Positions 32,430 to 42,242 of a stretch of DNA of 56,282 bases are shown here, piece by piece. The notes under the pieces were generated by a model, which did no database searches, was not told where the DNA came from, and saw nothing but the letters and a program-made list of their open reading frames with translations. Numbering within the stretch: position 1 is the first letter of the stretch; every line of letters starts with the position of its first letter. Source of the stretch: Prochlorococcus sp. AG-459-M13 (GTDB taxonomy: Bacteria; Cyanobacteriota; Cyanobacteriia; PCC-6307; Cyanobiaceae); NCBI GenBank assembly GCA_003212005.1, contig QCRE01000004.1:1-56282 (forward strand), in the 5' to 3' direction. The position numbers and the translations under genes were made by a program.

Positions 32430-32873
32430 ATGGAAACAAAAAACTCACTATCGATAAAACGCTCCATAGCTATTAAAGCTATAGTTACACCCACTTGGAA
32501 GGAGGATGCTGAGAAAGAATTAAGCAAAGCAATTTCAAACATTGACCAGCAATTATCTAATCTTGAGCAAGAGGGGCAGCAAATAGTAAGTAATATAAGA
32601 TCCCAGTCTGTTAATCCTTTAGATCCAAGGGTTCAAGAACAAGTTAGTCAGGTGCAAGAACAAGTTGCAGCAAAACGAAATGAAATTGAAGAACAAAAAA
32701 GAAATCTACTTCAACAACAGAGTCAAGTTCGCGAATTAAAGATGGATGAAATTGTTGATCAAGGACAAGTAGATAGTTTCTGTGATGTCACTGTGGGTGA
32801 AAATCTTATTGAAAAAATGCGAGTCTCAATTACTGTTAAAGATGGAATTATTCAATCTATAGATAATAATTAG
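32430..32873 (+). CDS. ylqD: YlqD family protein
   Basis: The product is mostly a long coiled coil (about residues 25-110), rich in Gln and Glu (LSNLEQEGQQIVSNIRSQ, VQEQVAAKRNEIEEQKRNLL), ending in a small beta domain (DSFCDVTVGENLIEKMRV). That layout, including the QVxQGQVxxxxxVxVGDNL-like end, matches the YlqD family of Bacillus and cyanobacteria. No molecular function is known. The gene has no coupled neighbour and a gap of about 215 bases follows before pdhC. Confidence 0.8.
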   Translation: METKNSLSIKRSIAIKAIVTPTWKEDAEKELSKAISNIDQQLSNLEQEGQQIVSNIRSQSVNPLDPRVQEQVSQVQEQVAAKRNEIEEQKRNLLQQQSQVRELKMDEIVDQGQVDSFCDVTVGENLIEKMRVSITVKDGIIQSIDNN

Positions 32874-33087
32874 AGAAAAGATTTATTATTTCTGATAAAA
32901 ATAAATCTTAATTGAGAAAAATTCTAAATTATAGTCGTTCTAAATTATTACTTTCTTAAGTTTTGAGAGTTTCCACTCTGAGCATGATTTCGTATAATGA
33001 AAACAAGGGTTTAAAGGGTTCTTAATCATAAAAACTTTAGAAGGTTTGTTAGAAATCCCTTGAAACTTATGCAATAACAATTTTCTT

Positions 33088-34455
33088 ATGTCTCACGAAA
33101 TATTCATGCCTGCCTTAAGTTCTACTATGACGGAAGGCAAGATTGTGGAATGGTTGAAAAATCCAGGAGATAAGGTTGAAAGAGGCGAATCTGTATTGGT
33201 TGTTGAATCTGATAAAGCAGATATGGATGTTGAATCTTTTCAAGATGGATATCTTGCAGCAGTTTTAATGCCTGCAGGTAGCACTGCACCAGTTGGAGAA
33301 ACTATTGGTCTTATTGTAGAAAATGAGGATGAGATAGCTTCTGTTCAGGAACAAAATAAAGGAAATCAGCCCGAAGTTTCTAGTCCGGATCAACTTGAAT
33401 TGGTAAACAAAAAAAATGAAGAAAAACCACTAGCCCAAAATGAAATTGTTGAAAAAGAAGAAAAAGAAGTCGTCTTAAAGAGTGAAAAGCCAGTCCTATC
33501 TTTTAATAGTGACCAAATTAGTGCTGCTACAAGTAATGTTTCTTCAAGGGTAATTGCATCTCCAAGAGCTAAAAAACTTGCCTCTCAAATGGGTGTTGAC
33601 TTAGCAAAGGTTCATGGATCTGGACCTCATGGAAGAATTCAAGCAGATGATATTTTAAAAGCTAATGGCCAACCTGTCTCTATACCATGGATAGGAGAGG
33701 GTGGTTCTCCTGCAAGTATTCCTGGTGCAAATTCACTAGTTGAAAGCAAACCAGAAATATCAGGAAACAGTTTTGGTAATCCTGGAGAAACGGTTCAATT
33801 TAATACTCTTCAAAAAGCAGTAAATAAAAATATGGAATCTAGTTTGAATGTTCCATGTTTTAGAGTGGGATACTCTATTAACACAGATAAATTAGATAAT
33901 TTTTATAAAAAGGTAAAACAGAATGGAGTCACTATGACTGCTTTGCTAGTAAAGGCTGTTGCAAAGACACTAAAGAAACATCCGCAAGTTAACTCAAGTT
34001 TCTCAGAAAATGGAATTTCATATCCAGAAAATATAAATATTGCTGTTGCTGTCGCTATGGAAGATGGCGGATTAATAACTCCAGTATTAAAAGAACCTTG
34101 TAATACTGATTTATTTGAATTATCTAGGGAATGGAAAGATCTGGTAAAAAGATCAAGATCAAAACAATTGGAACCTGATGAATACTCAACGGGAACCTTC
34201 ACTTTATCTAACCTTGGTATGTTTGGAGTTGATAGATTTGACGCAATTCTCCCCCCAGGTACTGGTGCTATTTTAGCGATAGCAGCATCGAAACCAACTG
34301 TTGTAGCTAATAGTGATGGTTCAATATCTGTTAAAAAAATAATGCAAGTAAATCTTACAGCTGATCACAGAGTGATCTATGGAGCTGATGGTGCTTCATT
34401 CTTGAAAGACTTGGCTTCCCTGATTGAAAATGAGCCCGAGACACTTGTATCTTAA
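33088..34455 (+). CDS. pdhC: Dihydrolipoamide acetyltransferase, E2 of pyruvate dehydrogenase
   Basis: The E2 subunit transfers acetyl from lipoamide to CoA in the pyruvate dehydrogenase complex. Domains in order: one lipoyl domain (1-77) with the lipoylated Lys43 in ESDKADMDVES; a Pro/Glu-rich linker; a peripheral subunit-binding domain (about 155-190, SPRAKKLASQMGVDL, GSGPHGRIQADDIL); and the catalytic domain (about 230-455) ending in ADHRVIYGADGASFL with His427. The standard HxxxDG has Tyr instead of Asp (HRVIYG), which is usual in the cyanobacterial and plastid branch. It is followed 6 bases later by queA. Confidence 0.95.
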   Translation: MSHEIFMPALSSTMTEGKIVEWLKNPGDKVERGESVLVVESDKADMDVESFQDGYLAAVLMPAGSTAPVGETIGLIVENEDEIASVQEQNKGNQPEVSSPDQLELVNKKNEEKPLAQNEIVEKEEKEVVLKSEKPVLSFNSDQISAATSNVSSRVIASPRAKKLASQMGVDLAKVHGSGPHGRIQADDILKANGQPVSIPWIGEGGSPASIPGANSLVESKPEISGNSFGNPGETVQFNTLQKAVNKNMESSLNVPCFRVGYSINTDKLDNFYKKVKQNGVTMTALLVKAVAKTLKKHPQVNSSFSENGISYPENINIAVAVAMEDGGLITPVLKEPCNTDLFELSREWKDLVKRSRSKQLEPDEYSTGTFTLSNLGMFGVDRFDAILPPGTGAILAIAASKPTVVANSDGSISVKKIMQVNLTADHRVIYGADGASFLKDLASLIENEPETLVS

Positions 34456-34461
34456 ATTTAA

Positions 34462-35598
34462 TTGATTTCTCAAATTAATAATGAAGGAAGAGATTATAAG
34501 CTTGAAGCTTATGATTACTTTTTAGATCCTTCATTAATTGCTAGTAAACCTTCTGCAATAAGGCATGAATCAAGAATGATGATAGTTAGAAATAGTGTTT
34601 TAGAAGAGAATTGCTTAACTAATAAATTTACCAAGAATCTTTTAGATGAATTTAAAAAAGGCGATCTCGTGGTTGTAAATAATACTAAAGTAATGAAGGC
34701 AAGGTTAAAGGTTGAATTAGAAAATAGGACGTTAGTCGAATTATTAGTCTTAGAAAGATCCCATAAATGTGTTTGGTTATGTTTGGCAAAGCCAGCAAAA
34801 AAATTAAAAATAAATAAAAAAATAATATTAAAATCTCCTTCTGCAAAAGATATTAATTTGATGGTTGATGGGGTTGATGAAGAAACTGGAGGGAGATTTA
34901 TTAAATTTCCTGAAAATATAACTGATCTCAATTCAATGAATGACCTTCTTGATAAATTCGGGGAAATCCCTCTCCCACCTTATATAAAAAATTACGAAGA
35001 AGAATCTTTTCATGAGAATAGTTATCAAACTGAGTATGCAACTAATCCAGGGGCTGTTGCCGCGCCAACTGCTGGTTTACACTTAAGCAAAAGTCTTATT
35101 TCCAATCTAAAAAAAAAAGGAGTAATAATTTTACCGATAACTTTGCACGTGGGCTATGGAACATTCAAACCAATTGATCAAGAAGATCTAAGTGACTTGA
35201 AACTTCATAAAGAATGGGTAAGTGTTAATAAGGAAGTAGTGGAGGAAATAAAAAAAATAAAGAAAACAGATAGAAGAATAATTGCTATTGGAACAACTAG
35301 CGTGAGAGCTCTTGAAAGTTGTTATTCTTACGAAATTAATGACTTTATTCCTATAGCGAAATACGTGGATTTAGTAATTAAGCCAGGTTATAAATTTAAG
35401 GTAGTTGATGGATTATTAACTAATTTTCATCTTCCAAAAAGTTCATTATTACTATTAGTAAGTGCAATGATTGGTAGAGAAAGATTAATAGATTTGTATA
35501 AAAAAGCCATAAAGGAAAAATTTAGATTTTTCTCTTATGGCGATGCTATGTATATTTCACCAGATTCATTACTGGAGAAAAACAGATTTAGGCTTTGA
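34462..35598 (+). CDS. queA: S-adenosylmethionine:tRNA ribosyltransferase-isomerase
   Basis: QueA moves the ribosyl part of S-adenosylmethionine to preQ1 in tRNA, giving epoxyqueuosine. It shows [15 protein letters not shown] near the start, the block [10 protein letters not shown] (about 168-177), [15 protein letters not shown] (about 195-209), [10 protein letters not shown] and [12 protein letters not shown], all family signatures. At 378 aa it is full length (TTG start). It overlaps the 3' end of the convergent cysK by 11 bases. No other queuosine gene is in the window. Confidence 0.95.
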   Translation: MISQINNEGRDYKLEAYDYFLDPSLIASKPSAIRHESRMMIVRNSVLEENCLTNKFTKNLLDEFKKGDLVVVNNTKVMKARLKVELENRTLVELLVLERSHKCVWLCLAKPAKKLKINKKIILKSPSAKDINLMVDGVDEETGGRFIKFPENITDLNSMNDLLDKFGEIPLPPYIKNYEEESFHENSYQTEYATNPGAVAAPTAGLHLSKSLISNLKKKGVIILPITLHVGYGTFKPIDQEDLSDLKLHKEWVSVNKEVVEEIKKIKKTDRRIIAIGTTSVRALESCYSYEINDFIPIAKYVDLVIKPGYKFKVVDGLLTNFHLPKSSLLLLVSAMIGRERLIDLYKKAIKEKFRFFSYGDAMYISPDSLLEKNRFRL

Positions 35599-36574
35599 CT
35601 GGTTCTTGAATAATTCCGCTTGGAACTTCAGTAAACATAATTGATGATAAATATCTCTCTGCTAAATCAGGTAGAACAACTACAATAGTTTTCCCCGCAT
35701 ACTCATCTTGTTCAGCTAATCTAACAGCAGCAGCAGCAGCAGCTCCACAAGATATTCCAACTAAAAGACCTTCTTCTTTTGCTAATCTAAGAGCCATCTC
35801 GATTGACTCGTCATTTGTTACCTGTTCAACCTTATCAACAATTGACAAGTCGAGGTTCTTAGGAATAAATCCTGCTCCAATTCCTTGAATTTTATGTGGT
35901 CCAGATTTAACCTCTTCTCCATTCATTGTCTGTGTAATAACAGGGCTATGTGAGGGTTCTACAGCTACAGAAGTGATATTTTTGCCCTTCTCTTGCTTAA
36001 TGTATTTTGAAACTCCTGTGATTGTGCCGCCAGTTCCGACCCCTGCAACTAAAACATCAATTTCACCATCGCAATCGTCCCAGATTTCTGGCCCAGTAGT
36101 TTTGAAATGAATTTCAGGGTTTGCTGGATTATCAAATTGACCTGGCATGAAATATTGAGAAGGATTACTTTCTGCAATTTCTTTAGCCTTAGCTATTGCT
36201 CCAGGCATACCTTTAGATGCCTCTGTCAAAACAATTTCAGCACCTAACACTGCCATAACCCTTCTTCTTTCAATTGACATGGATTCTGGCATTGTAAGGA
36301 TCAGTTTATAACCTCGTGCTGAAGCAGTAAAAGCTAGAGCAATTCCTGTATTTCCAGAAGTTGGCTCAACAATAGTTTTTTCTTTTGTAAGCTTCCCACT
36401 TTTCTCTGCATCCCAGATCATATTTGCGCCAATCCTACATTTGACACTATAAGCAGGGTTTCTACCTTCAATTTTTGCAAGTACTGTAGCTTTCGCGTTT
36501 TTAGTAACTGATTTTAATTTTACTAATGGAGTGTTTCCAATAGCAAAACTGTTGTCCTCATAAATTTTTGCCAT
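35588..36574 (-). CDS. cysK: Cysteine synthase A (O-acetylserine sulfhydrylase)
   Basis: CysK makes cysteine from O-acetylserine and sulfide with PLP. The PLP lysine is Lys45 in [15 protein letters not shown], the CysK-type variant of the SVKDR motif. [14 protein letters not shown] (67-80) binds substrate, and [15 protein letters not shown] (about 176-190) binds the PLP phosphate. Length is 328 aa, normal. It is the last of three sulfur amino-acid genes on this strand (metB, metB-like, cysK), with an 82-base gap from the metB-like gene, so it may also have its own promoter. Confidence 0.95.
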   Translation of the reverse strand: MAKIYEDNSFAIGNTPLVKLKSVTKNAKATVLAKIEGRNPAYSVKCRIGANMIWDAEKSGKLTKEKTIVEPTSGNTGIALAFTASARGYKLILTMPESMSIERRRVMAVLGAEIVLTEASKGMPGAIAKAKEIAESNPSQYFMPGQFDNPANPEIHFKTTGPEIWDDCDGEIDVLVAGVGTGGTITGVSKYIKQEKGKNITSVAVEPSHSPVITQTMNGEEVKSGPHKIQGIGAGFIPKNLDLSIVDKVEQVTNDESIEMALRLAKEEGLLVGISCGAAAAAAVRLAEQDEYAGKTIVVVLPDLAERYLSSIMFTEVPSGIIQEPVKA

Positions 36575-36656
36575 TTATAAATTGAGAAATATATATTAAT
36601 ACTAACTATTATTCAGAAAAAGAGTATATATTTTCTATACGGTAAATACTAGGAAT

Positions 36657-38126
36657 TTAGAAATTATTTAGTGCTTCGGAAAAGCTTTTCCATAATTGAT
36701 CTTGGTCTTCTAATCCAACTGATACTCTAATAAGGTGCGAAGGTATACCAAAACTTTCGGCCCAATCCAACTCATCATAATGAGCTAGTAAAACATAAGG
36801 ACAAACTAGAGTAAATTTTGTACCTAAACTAGGTCCTTTAGATACTTTTAGAGAATCATAAAAATTTTTAGCTTTGTTCAATCCTCCATTTAATTCAAAC
36901 GATAATAAGCAGCCGTATCCTCCATCAGAAGTGAGTAAAGAATTAAAATTTGGACAATTTTCAGGATGGAAAATTTTTTTAATCTCGCTATGGGTCTCTA
37001 ATCTTTTTTTTAATTCTAAACATGCTTTATTTTGTTCAAAAACTCTTTGATTTACATCTCTACTAACTTTCTCTAGATAAACTGTATCTCCATCGGAAAG
37101 TGTTGGAAGATTAATCTCGTTTAATGCATTTCTAAATTGTTCAATCCATTTACTTTTTGGATTTAGTATTAATGATCCGGCAAGAATATCACCACTACCT
37201 GAAAAAATTTTTGTAAGTGAAGTAAAAACTATATCTGCATGTTCTAAGGAATTTATATTTAAATTTGAACCAATTGTATCGTCAACAATTAAGGGAATAT
37301 TTAACTTTTTTGCTATTTTTGAAATTCTTTTAATGTTTACACATTTGAGCATTGGATTACTCGGTAATTCAATAATTAATGCTGAGGGATTTATTCTTTT
37401 GAGTTCTAATTCAAGATCCTCACAATTTTCTTCTGTAATTAACTTGGCTCCATGAAAGATATTCATTGGTAATTTAAGTACATCTACATATGGAAAACCA
37501 ATCTGGAGTGTTGGTTTAGCTGGAAATAATTTATATATGATTTCTAATGATGTATACAATGCAGACATTCCAGATGAAGTTAAGTGAATATCATTAGAGT
37601 TAATTTTTGTAGATTTTGAAATTCTATTTTTTATTATTTGAGAACATTCATTTACGTAAGATTTTGGAGGGCAATCTTCAAGACCTAGTTCTATAGCAGC
37701 AGCCCTTGAAGATATACCAAGACCAGTATGTTGCCAAAAAGATTTTGCATAAATATTTCCTTCTTTTTCAGTTATTAAGAAAGCTAAATTATCTCTTTTT
37801 TCTATTAATGAGAATTCATCAGAGGTATTTCTATCAATGTATTTTTTGGCTTTAAAAGCTATACCTTCATTCGGATATGGCCAGATACTTTTATTGTTGT
37901 TGTAATTTTCCTTTGTTACTTTTTCGCATAATCTTTTCACTATGGGGTTTAGCCCGAATCTTGGGTAAATGGACTTCAATAAATTCATGCATTCTTGATT
38001 TTTTTCCTCGTAATTTATTACATCCTTCCAAGTTGGTAATGCTACAGAAACTGCATGAATACTATCAGGAATAGAATATCCCAACTCTAAATTTTTCCAT
38101 ATAGGGTTTTTAAGTAAATCTCTCAA
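36657..38126 (-). CDS. Cystathionine gamma-synthase-like PLP enzyme, long form
   Basis: A Cys/Met-metabolism PLP enzyme with an unusual N-terminal extension. The core aminotransferase-fold begins at about residue 165 (SSGMSALYTSLE, 184-195); the PLP aspartate lies in LIVDDTIGS (279-287) and the Schiff-base lysine is Lys306 (FTSLTKIFSG). The N-terminal 160 residues are not part of the common family core; long forms of this kind occur in fungi (STR2-like) and some cyanobacteria. It starts 3 bases after the metB stop, so they are translationally linked. Substrate cannot be told from sequence. Confidence 0.8.
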   Translation of the reverse strand: MRDLLKNPIWKNLELGYSIPDSIHAVSVALPTWKDVINYEEKNQECMNLLKSIYPRFGLNPIVKRLCEKVTKENYNNNKSIWPYPNEGIAFKAKKYIDRNTSDEFSLIEKRDNLAFLITEKEGNIYAKSFWQHTGLGISSRAAAIELGLEDCPPKSYVNECSQIIKNRISKSTKINSNDIHLTSSGMSALYTSLEIIYKLFPAKPTLQIGFPYVDVLKLPMNIFHGAKLITEENCEDLELELKRINPSALIIELPSNPMLKCVNIKRISKIAKKLNIPLIVDDTIGSNLNINSLEHADIVFTSLTKIFSGSGDILAGSLILNPKSKWIEQFRNALNEINLPTLSDGDTVYLEKVSRDVNQRVFEQNKACLELKKRLETHSEIKKIFHPENCPNFNSLLTSDGGYGCLLSFELNGGLNKAKNFYDSLKVSKGPSLGTKFTLVCPYVLLAHYDELDWAESFGIPSHLIRVSVGLEDQDQLWKSFSEALNNF

Positions 38127-38129
38127 TTT

Positions 38130-39293
38130 TCAGAATTTATTTAAAGCAAATAATATGTCCGAGATTAAATCGTTTGTTTCTTCACATCCAATTGATAATC
38201 TTACCAGAGCATCATCTATCCCTAAAAGATTTTTTGTTTCATCATCAACAGAAGCATGAGTCATTGTTGCGGGGTGACAAATTAAACTTTCAACTCCTCC
38301 AAGGCTTTCTGCTAGCGAGAAATATTTAAGAGATTTGCAAAATTTAAAAGTATCCTCTTTTTTAAGATTTAATTTTAGGGTGATCATCGAACCTCCAGAT
38401 CTCATTTGCGATTTTGCTAAATTAAATTGTGGATGTTTTTGATTAAAAGGATAAATTACTTTACTAATTATTTTATGATTCTCTAATTCTTCAGAAATCA
38501 ATTTTGCACTTTGCGTTTGTTGTTCGATTCTTAAAGGAAGAGTTTTTACTCCTCTCGTAATGAGCCAACTATCAAAAGGAGATGGTTGAAGCCCTAGAGC
38601 TTTTTGAGAGAAAAGCATCTTACTATTCCATACCTCATTATTTGTCAGTACTGCTCCACCAAGTGCATCACTATGTCCATTAATAAATTTCGTTGTGCTT
38701 ACGAGTGATAGTGTTGCACCAAGGTCCAATGGTTTTTGAATAAGTGCTGTAGAAAAGGTGTTGTCGACAACTACTGGGATTTGTAGTTTATTCGCTTCAT
38801 CACAAATCGCCTTAATATCAAGTACCTTCAAAAGTGGATTAGTTGGACTTTCTAGCCATATCAACGTTGGCTCGAAGTTTGAAATCTTTTTGATATTATT
38901 TTCGTTTGTAAAATCTGTGTATAAAACTTCTAGTCCAAATTTCTTGAAAACTTTTTCGAACATCCTAACTGTACAACCGTAGAGATTTGACTCGCAGAGT
39001 ATCTTGTCACCTGATTTTAGTGTTGATGAAATTGCAGTTACCGCGCTAATTCCAGATCCAAAAACTGTACAGTATTTAGAATCTTCTATTGATTTAAGGA
39101 TTTTTTCTAGAATTCTAAAGTTTGGATTGCCTGATCTGGTGTAGTCGAAATTCTCTTTATTTCCATGTTTGAAAGTAGATGTAGAAAAAATAGGAGGCAT
39201 AACGCATCCAGTTTCTTCTGCAAATGTTTCCCCATGGTGAATAGATAAGGTCTTAAAACCTGGCTTTTTTATATTATTTTCCTTATTTCCCAT
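38130..39293 (-). CDS. metB: Cystathionine gamma-synthase/lyase family enzyme
   Basis: A PLP enzyme of transsulfuration, joining an activated homoserine to cysteine to form cystathionine, or running related reactions. Family motifs are YTRSGNPNFRILEK (51-64), LESPTNPLLKVLDI (147-160), and the PLP lysine Lys202 in STTKFINGHSDALGG. The C-terminus carries SLGGVESLICHPATMTH. At 387 aa it is the standard length. It lies upstream of the long-form paralogue and cysK. Synthase versus lyase activity cannot be settled here; synthase is preferred by operon context. Confidence 0.88.
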   Translation of the reverse strand: MGNKENNIKKPGFKTLSIHHGETFAEETGCVMPPIFSTSTFKHGNKENFDYTRSGNPNFRILEKILKSIEDSKYCTVFGSGISAVTAISSTLKSGDKILCESNLYGCTVRMFEKVFKKFGLEVLYTDFTNENNIKKISNFEPTLIWLESPTNPLLKVLDIKAICDEANKLQIPVVVDNTFSTALIQKPLDLGATLSLVSTTKFINGHSDALGGAVLTNNEVWNSKMLFSQKALGLQPSPFDSWLITRGVKTLPLRIEQQTQSAKLISEELENHKIISKVIYPFNQKHPQFNLAKSQMRSGGSMITLKLNLKKEDTFKFCKSLKYFSLAESLGGVESLICHPATMTHASVDDETKNLLGIDDALVRLSIGCEETNDLISDILFALNKF

Positions 39294-39314
39294 TATTTTT
39301 AGAATAAGAATTAA

Positions 39315-39349
39315 ATTAAATCTCTCATTTTTTAAAAGAGAGATTTAAT
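39315..39349 (-). terminator. Inverted repeat between rpsD and metB, probable terminator
   Basis: A 12-bp perfect inverted repeat (ATTAAATCTCTC at 39315-39326, GAGAGATTTAAT at 39338-39349) with an 11-base AT loop lies 20 bases downstream of the rpsD stop. Stem G-C content is moderate, and no strong T tract follows on the minus strand, so efficiency is uncertain. Confidence 0.5.
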
Positions 39350-39368
39350 AATCCAAAGAAAAGTAGTA

Positions 39369-39977
39369 TTAAACTTTTCTTGAATAATATTCAACAACTA
39401 GTAGTTCGTTTATTTCAAGAGCCACCCACTCTCTATCACATTTTCCACTTATTTTTCCCGTTAATTTAGGTTTGTCTAAATCAAGATGAGGTGGGACATT
39501 TGCTAAACCAGGGAATTCTATATTACCTTCTACAAGTTTTTTGCTTGCTTTGTTTTCTTTAATTCCTATTACATCGCCTGATTTGCATTGATAACCAGCA
39601 ATATCAAGGACCTTCCCATTAACGGTTACATGTCCATGATTTACTAATTGTCTTGAGCCTGGAATGGTACCTCCAAAACCTAATCTAAAACAAACATTAT
39701 CAAGTCTGTTTTCTAAAAGTCTTAGTAGGTTAGTTCCTGTAGATCCTTCTTGAGCTCTAGCTTTTTTTACATAACGTACTAGTTGTTTTTCAGAAACTCC
39801 ATAATTAAACCTAAGTTTCTGCTTTTCTTCTAGACGGATTGCATATTCTGATCGCTTGCGACGGGCTTGGCCGTGCTGACCTGGAGGATTAGACTTCTTT
39901 GAAGCTTTCCTGGTGAGACCTGGTAGTTCTCCCAAGCGACGCGTAACCCTTAATCTGGGGCCGCGGTATCTTGACAT
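39369..39977 (-). CDS. rpsD: 30S ribosomal protein S4
   Basis: A primary 16S rRNA-binding protein that nucleates 30S assembly. It starts [24 protein letters not shown], typical of cyanobacterial and plastid S4. The S4 RNA-binding domain is at about 90-150 ([32 protein letters not shown]). The C-terminus ends VVEYYSRKV. The 202-aa length is exact for the family. It is monocistronic, with an inverted-repeat terminator downstream and yidD divergent upstream. Confidence 0.98.
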   Translation of the reverse strand: MSRYRGPRLRVTRRLGELPGLTRKASKKSNPPGQHGQARRKRSEYAIRLEEKQKLRFNYGVSEKQLVRYVKKARAQEGSTGTNLLRLLENRLDNVCFRLGFGGTIPGSRQLVNHGHVTVNGKVLDIAGYQCKSGDVIGIKENKASKKLVEGNIEFPGLANVPPHLDLDKPKLTGKISGKCDREWVALEINELLVVEYYSRKV

Positions 39978-40072
39978 AATTTAAATTAAATAGAAATTTG
40001 CAATAAATTTGGATAATTGATTAAATTCAATTAAACTGATTACTACTGGAAATATTATTTTACATCATTAAA

Positions 40073-40309
40073 GTGTTCAAAACTATTAATAAATCAATTA
40101 CTTCTATACTTCTTTTTATGATTTCGTTTTATCAAAAGTGGTTTTCACCTTTTTTCGGACCAAGATGCAGATTTATTCCAAGTTGCAGCTCTTATGGATA
40201 TGAGGCAATTACTAGACATGGTCCTTGGAAGGGAGGGTGGTTAACTTTAAGAAGATTAAGCAGATGTCATCCTTTAACTCCCTGTGGATGTGACCCTGTG
40301 CCTGACTAA
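40073..40309 (+). CDS. yidD: Membrane protein insertion efficiency factor YidD
   Basis: A small membrane-associated protein that helps YidC-mediated insertion of membrane proteins. The signature FYQKWFSPFFGPRCRFIPSCSSYGYEA (about 20-46) and WLTLRRLSRCHPLTPCGCDPVP carry the conserved cysteines. An N-terminal amphipathic helix (ITSILLFMISF) attaches it to the membrane. At 78 aa it matches the family. Start is GTG. It is first of yidD, glutaredoxin-like and murE genes with gaps of 4 and 9 bases. Confidence 0.95.
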   Translation: MFKTINKSITSILLFMISFYQKWFSPFFGPRCRFIPSCSSYGYEAITRHGPWKGGWLTLRRLSRCHPLTPCGCDPVPD

Positions 40310-40313
40310 ATGA

Positions 40314-40616
40314 ATGAAAATATTTATTTTTGTTAGGCAGGGATGTTGCCTTTGTGATTCATTAAAAAACAAACTGGCAAAAATAAATCTTAATGAGTTA
40401 TTCCCTAATCTAGAGGAGCTTAAAGAAATTGATATTGATAGGGTCGATTTATATAAAGATAAATATAAAAAATATGACTATGAAGTACCTGTTATTGCTG
40501 TTGAAGGAATTAGGTCCGAGGAGATTATAGAATTGCCTCGCATTTCTCCAAGATTAAAAGATGATCAATTAAAAAATTGGTTTCAAAAAAATATTAGTTC
40601 CATTCTAGAGAAATAA
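40314..40616 (+). CDS. Glutaredoxin-like protein (DUF836 family)
   Basis: A thioredoxin-fold protein. The N-terminal IFVRQGCCLCDSLKNKL contains the CxxC (CCLC, C11/C12-C14 region) of glutaredoxin-like DUF836 proteins, followed by the DIDRVDLYKDKY strand-helix and the cis-Pro-containing EVPVIAV (residues 57-63). These positions fit a redox-active disulfide protein of about 100 aa. Its partner is unknown. It lies 4 bases after yidD and 9 before murE, so it is likely expressed with them. Confidence 0.85.
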   Translation: MKIFIFVRQGCCLCDSLKNKLAKINLNELFPNLEELKEIDIDRVDLYKDKYKKYDYEVPVIAVEGIRSEEIIELPRISPRLKDDQLKNWFQKNISSILEK

Positions 40617-40625
40617 TTATTTTAT

Positions 40626-42161
40626 ATGAGATCTATAAAATTACATAAACTTTTAGATTTGGTAGGAATTATTCATTCATTAGATTTAATCGATCATGAA
40701 ATTAATAATATTTCTTTTAACTCTAAAGAAGTACAAAAAGGAACTTTATTTTTAGGTATGCCTGGTTTAAATGTTGATGGAGGAAAATATTGTATTGAGG
40801 CAATTGAAAATGGCGCGGAGGCTGCAATTATTGGGTCTGCTGCAAAAGAGAAAATTGGATCTATTGATCGAGAAAGGATTTTGGTTATAGAGGATAATTT
40901 AGATTATATTTTTGGTCAAATAGTCGCTGAGTTTTGGAATAGGCCTTCAAGAAAACTTAAACTTATTGGTGTAACGGGTACAAATGGAAAAACGACAATT
41001 ACTTTTTTATTGGAATATCTTTTAAAAAAATTAGGGAAAAAGACTGCATTATTTGGGACCTTGTTCAATAGATGGCCTGGCTTCTCTGAAGTGGCTTCTC
41101 ATACTACTGATTTCGCTGATAAACTTCAAAAGAAATTAAATGCTGCTGTTGAGGCAGAATCTGAATTCGCGATATTAGAGGTAAGTTCTCATTCTATTGC
41201 TCAAAACAGGATATCAGGCTGCGAATTTGAGGCGGCTATTTTTACTAATTTAACTCAAGATCATCTTGATTATCACTCAGATATGGAATCTTATTTTCAA
41301 ACAAAACGAAAATTATTTTTCCCTCCATATTTAATAGTAAAGGATAGAATTTCTGTATTAAATCATGATGACCCTTGGATATCTAAATTATCATCTGATC
41401 TTGAAAAAAGATCTTCATTAGTCTCGACAAAGGTTACTGACAGTGAATTTGAAAATGATGATTTTTTTTTCGTAACAGATAAAAAATTTACTGAAAATGG
41501 CTCCACCTGTATTTTTCATACACCTACGGAAAAAATTAAACTTTTTGTTCCACTTGTTGGTGAATTTAATTTAATGAATGCGATTCAAGCAATAACAATT
41601 TTGTATAAACTTAATTTCGCTTTAAAAGATTTATCAAAGTTAATAGAATCTTTCCCTGGCGCTCCTGGGAGAATGGAGAAAATAGAAATTGATAATGATG
41701 ACGTTTCAAGATTACTTCCAACAGTAATTATTGATTATGCCCACACGCCTGATGGATTAAAAAAAGTTTTGCAATCAATTAAAAAACTTTGTAAAGGGAA
41801 GCTCATTACTGTTTTTGGCTGTGGAGGGGATCGAGATCGTGATAAAAGGCCTTTAATGGGATCAATAGCTGAAGAGTTCTCTGATCACGTGTTTATAACT
41901 TCAGATAATCCAAGATCAGAAGAACCGCAAAAGATAATAAATGATATTTTGATGGGTATAGAAAAAAGAGAAAAAATAACAATCGATATTGATAGATTTA
42001 AAGCAATAAATGAATCTATCAAATTTGCTAAGAAAGAAGATATTGTTTTAATTGCAGGAAAAGGACATGAAGACTATCAAATCCTCAATGATAAAGTGAT
42101 TGATTTTGATGATAGAAAAATAGCTCAAAAATTACTACAAGAAAAAAGTAATTCTAAATAA
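40626..42161 (+). CDS. murE: UDP-N-acetylmuramoyl-tripeptide synthetase, meso-DAP adding (MurE)
   Basis: MurE adds the third peptide residue to UDP-MurNAc-dipeptide in peptidoglycan synthesis. The ATP loop GVTGTNGKTTITF (117-129) and the Mur central-domain blocks (EVSSHSIAQNRISG, NLTQDHLDYHSDMESYFQTKRKLF) are clear. The C-terminal domain has PTVIIDYAHTPDGLKKVL and the DNPR box (ITSDNPRSEEP), which selects meso-diaminopimelate. At 511 aa it is full length. It ends a yidD-glutaredoxin-murE run. Confidence 0.96.
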   Translation: MRSIKLHKLLDLVGIIHSLDLIDHEINNISFNSKEVQKGTLFLGMPGLNVDGGKYCIEAIENGAEAAIIGSAAKEKIGSIDRERILVIEDNLDYIFGQIVAEFWNRPSRKLKLIGVTGTNGKTTITFLLEYLLKKLGKKTALFGTLFNRWPGFSEVASHTTDFADKLQKKLNAAVEAESEFAILEVSSHSIAQNRISGCEFEAAIFTNLTQDHLDYHSDMESYFQTKRKLFFPPYLIVKDRISVLNHDDPWISKLSSDLEKRSSLVSTKVTDSEFENDDFFFVTDKKFTENGSTCIFHTPTEKIKLFVPLVGEFNLMNAIQAITILYKLNFALKDLSKLIESFPGAPGRMEKIEIDNDDVSRLLPTVIIDYAHTPDGLKKVLQSIKKLCKGKLITVFGCGGDRDRDKRPLMGSIAEEFSDHVFITSDNPRSEEPQKIINDILMGIEKREKITIDIDRFKAINESIKFAKKEDIVLIAGKGHEDYQILNDKVIDFDDRKIAQKLLQEKSNSK

Positions 42162-42242
42162 AATTTGCTAATCAAGGTAGAAAGATATTTACGCAAATCA
42201 CAAGAAAAGTTTCTTAGAATCTAATAAGTAAATTTTAATCAG

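Noticed and set aside
34515-34931. A 138-codon minus-strand frame within queA
   Set aside because: Its sequence is only the antisense reading of a conserved, complete queA gene, with low-complexity Phe/Leu content.
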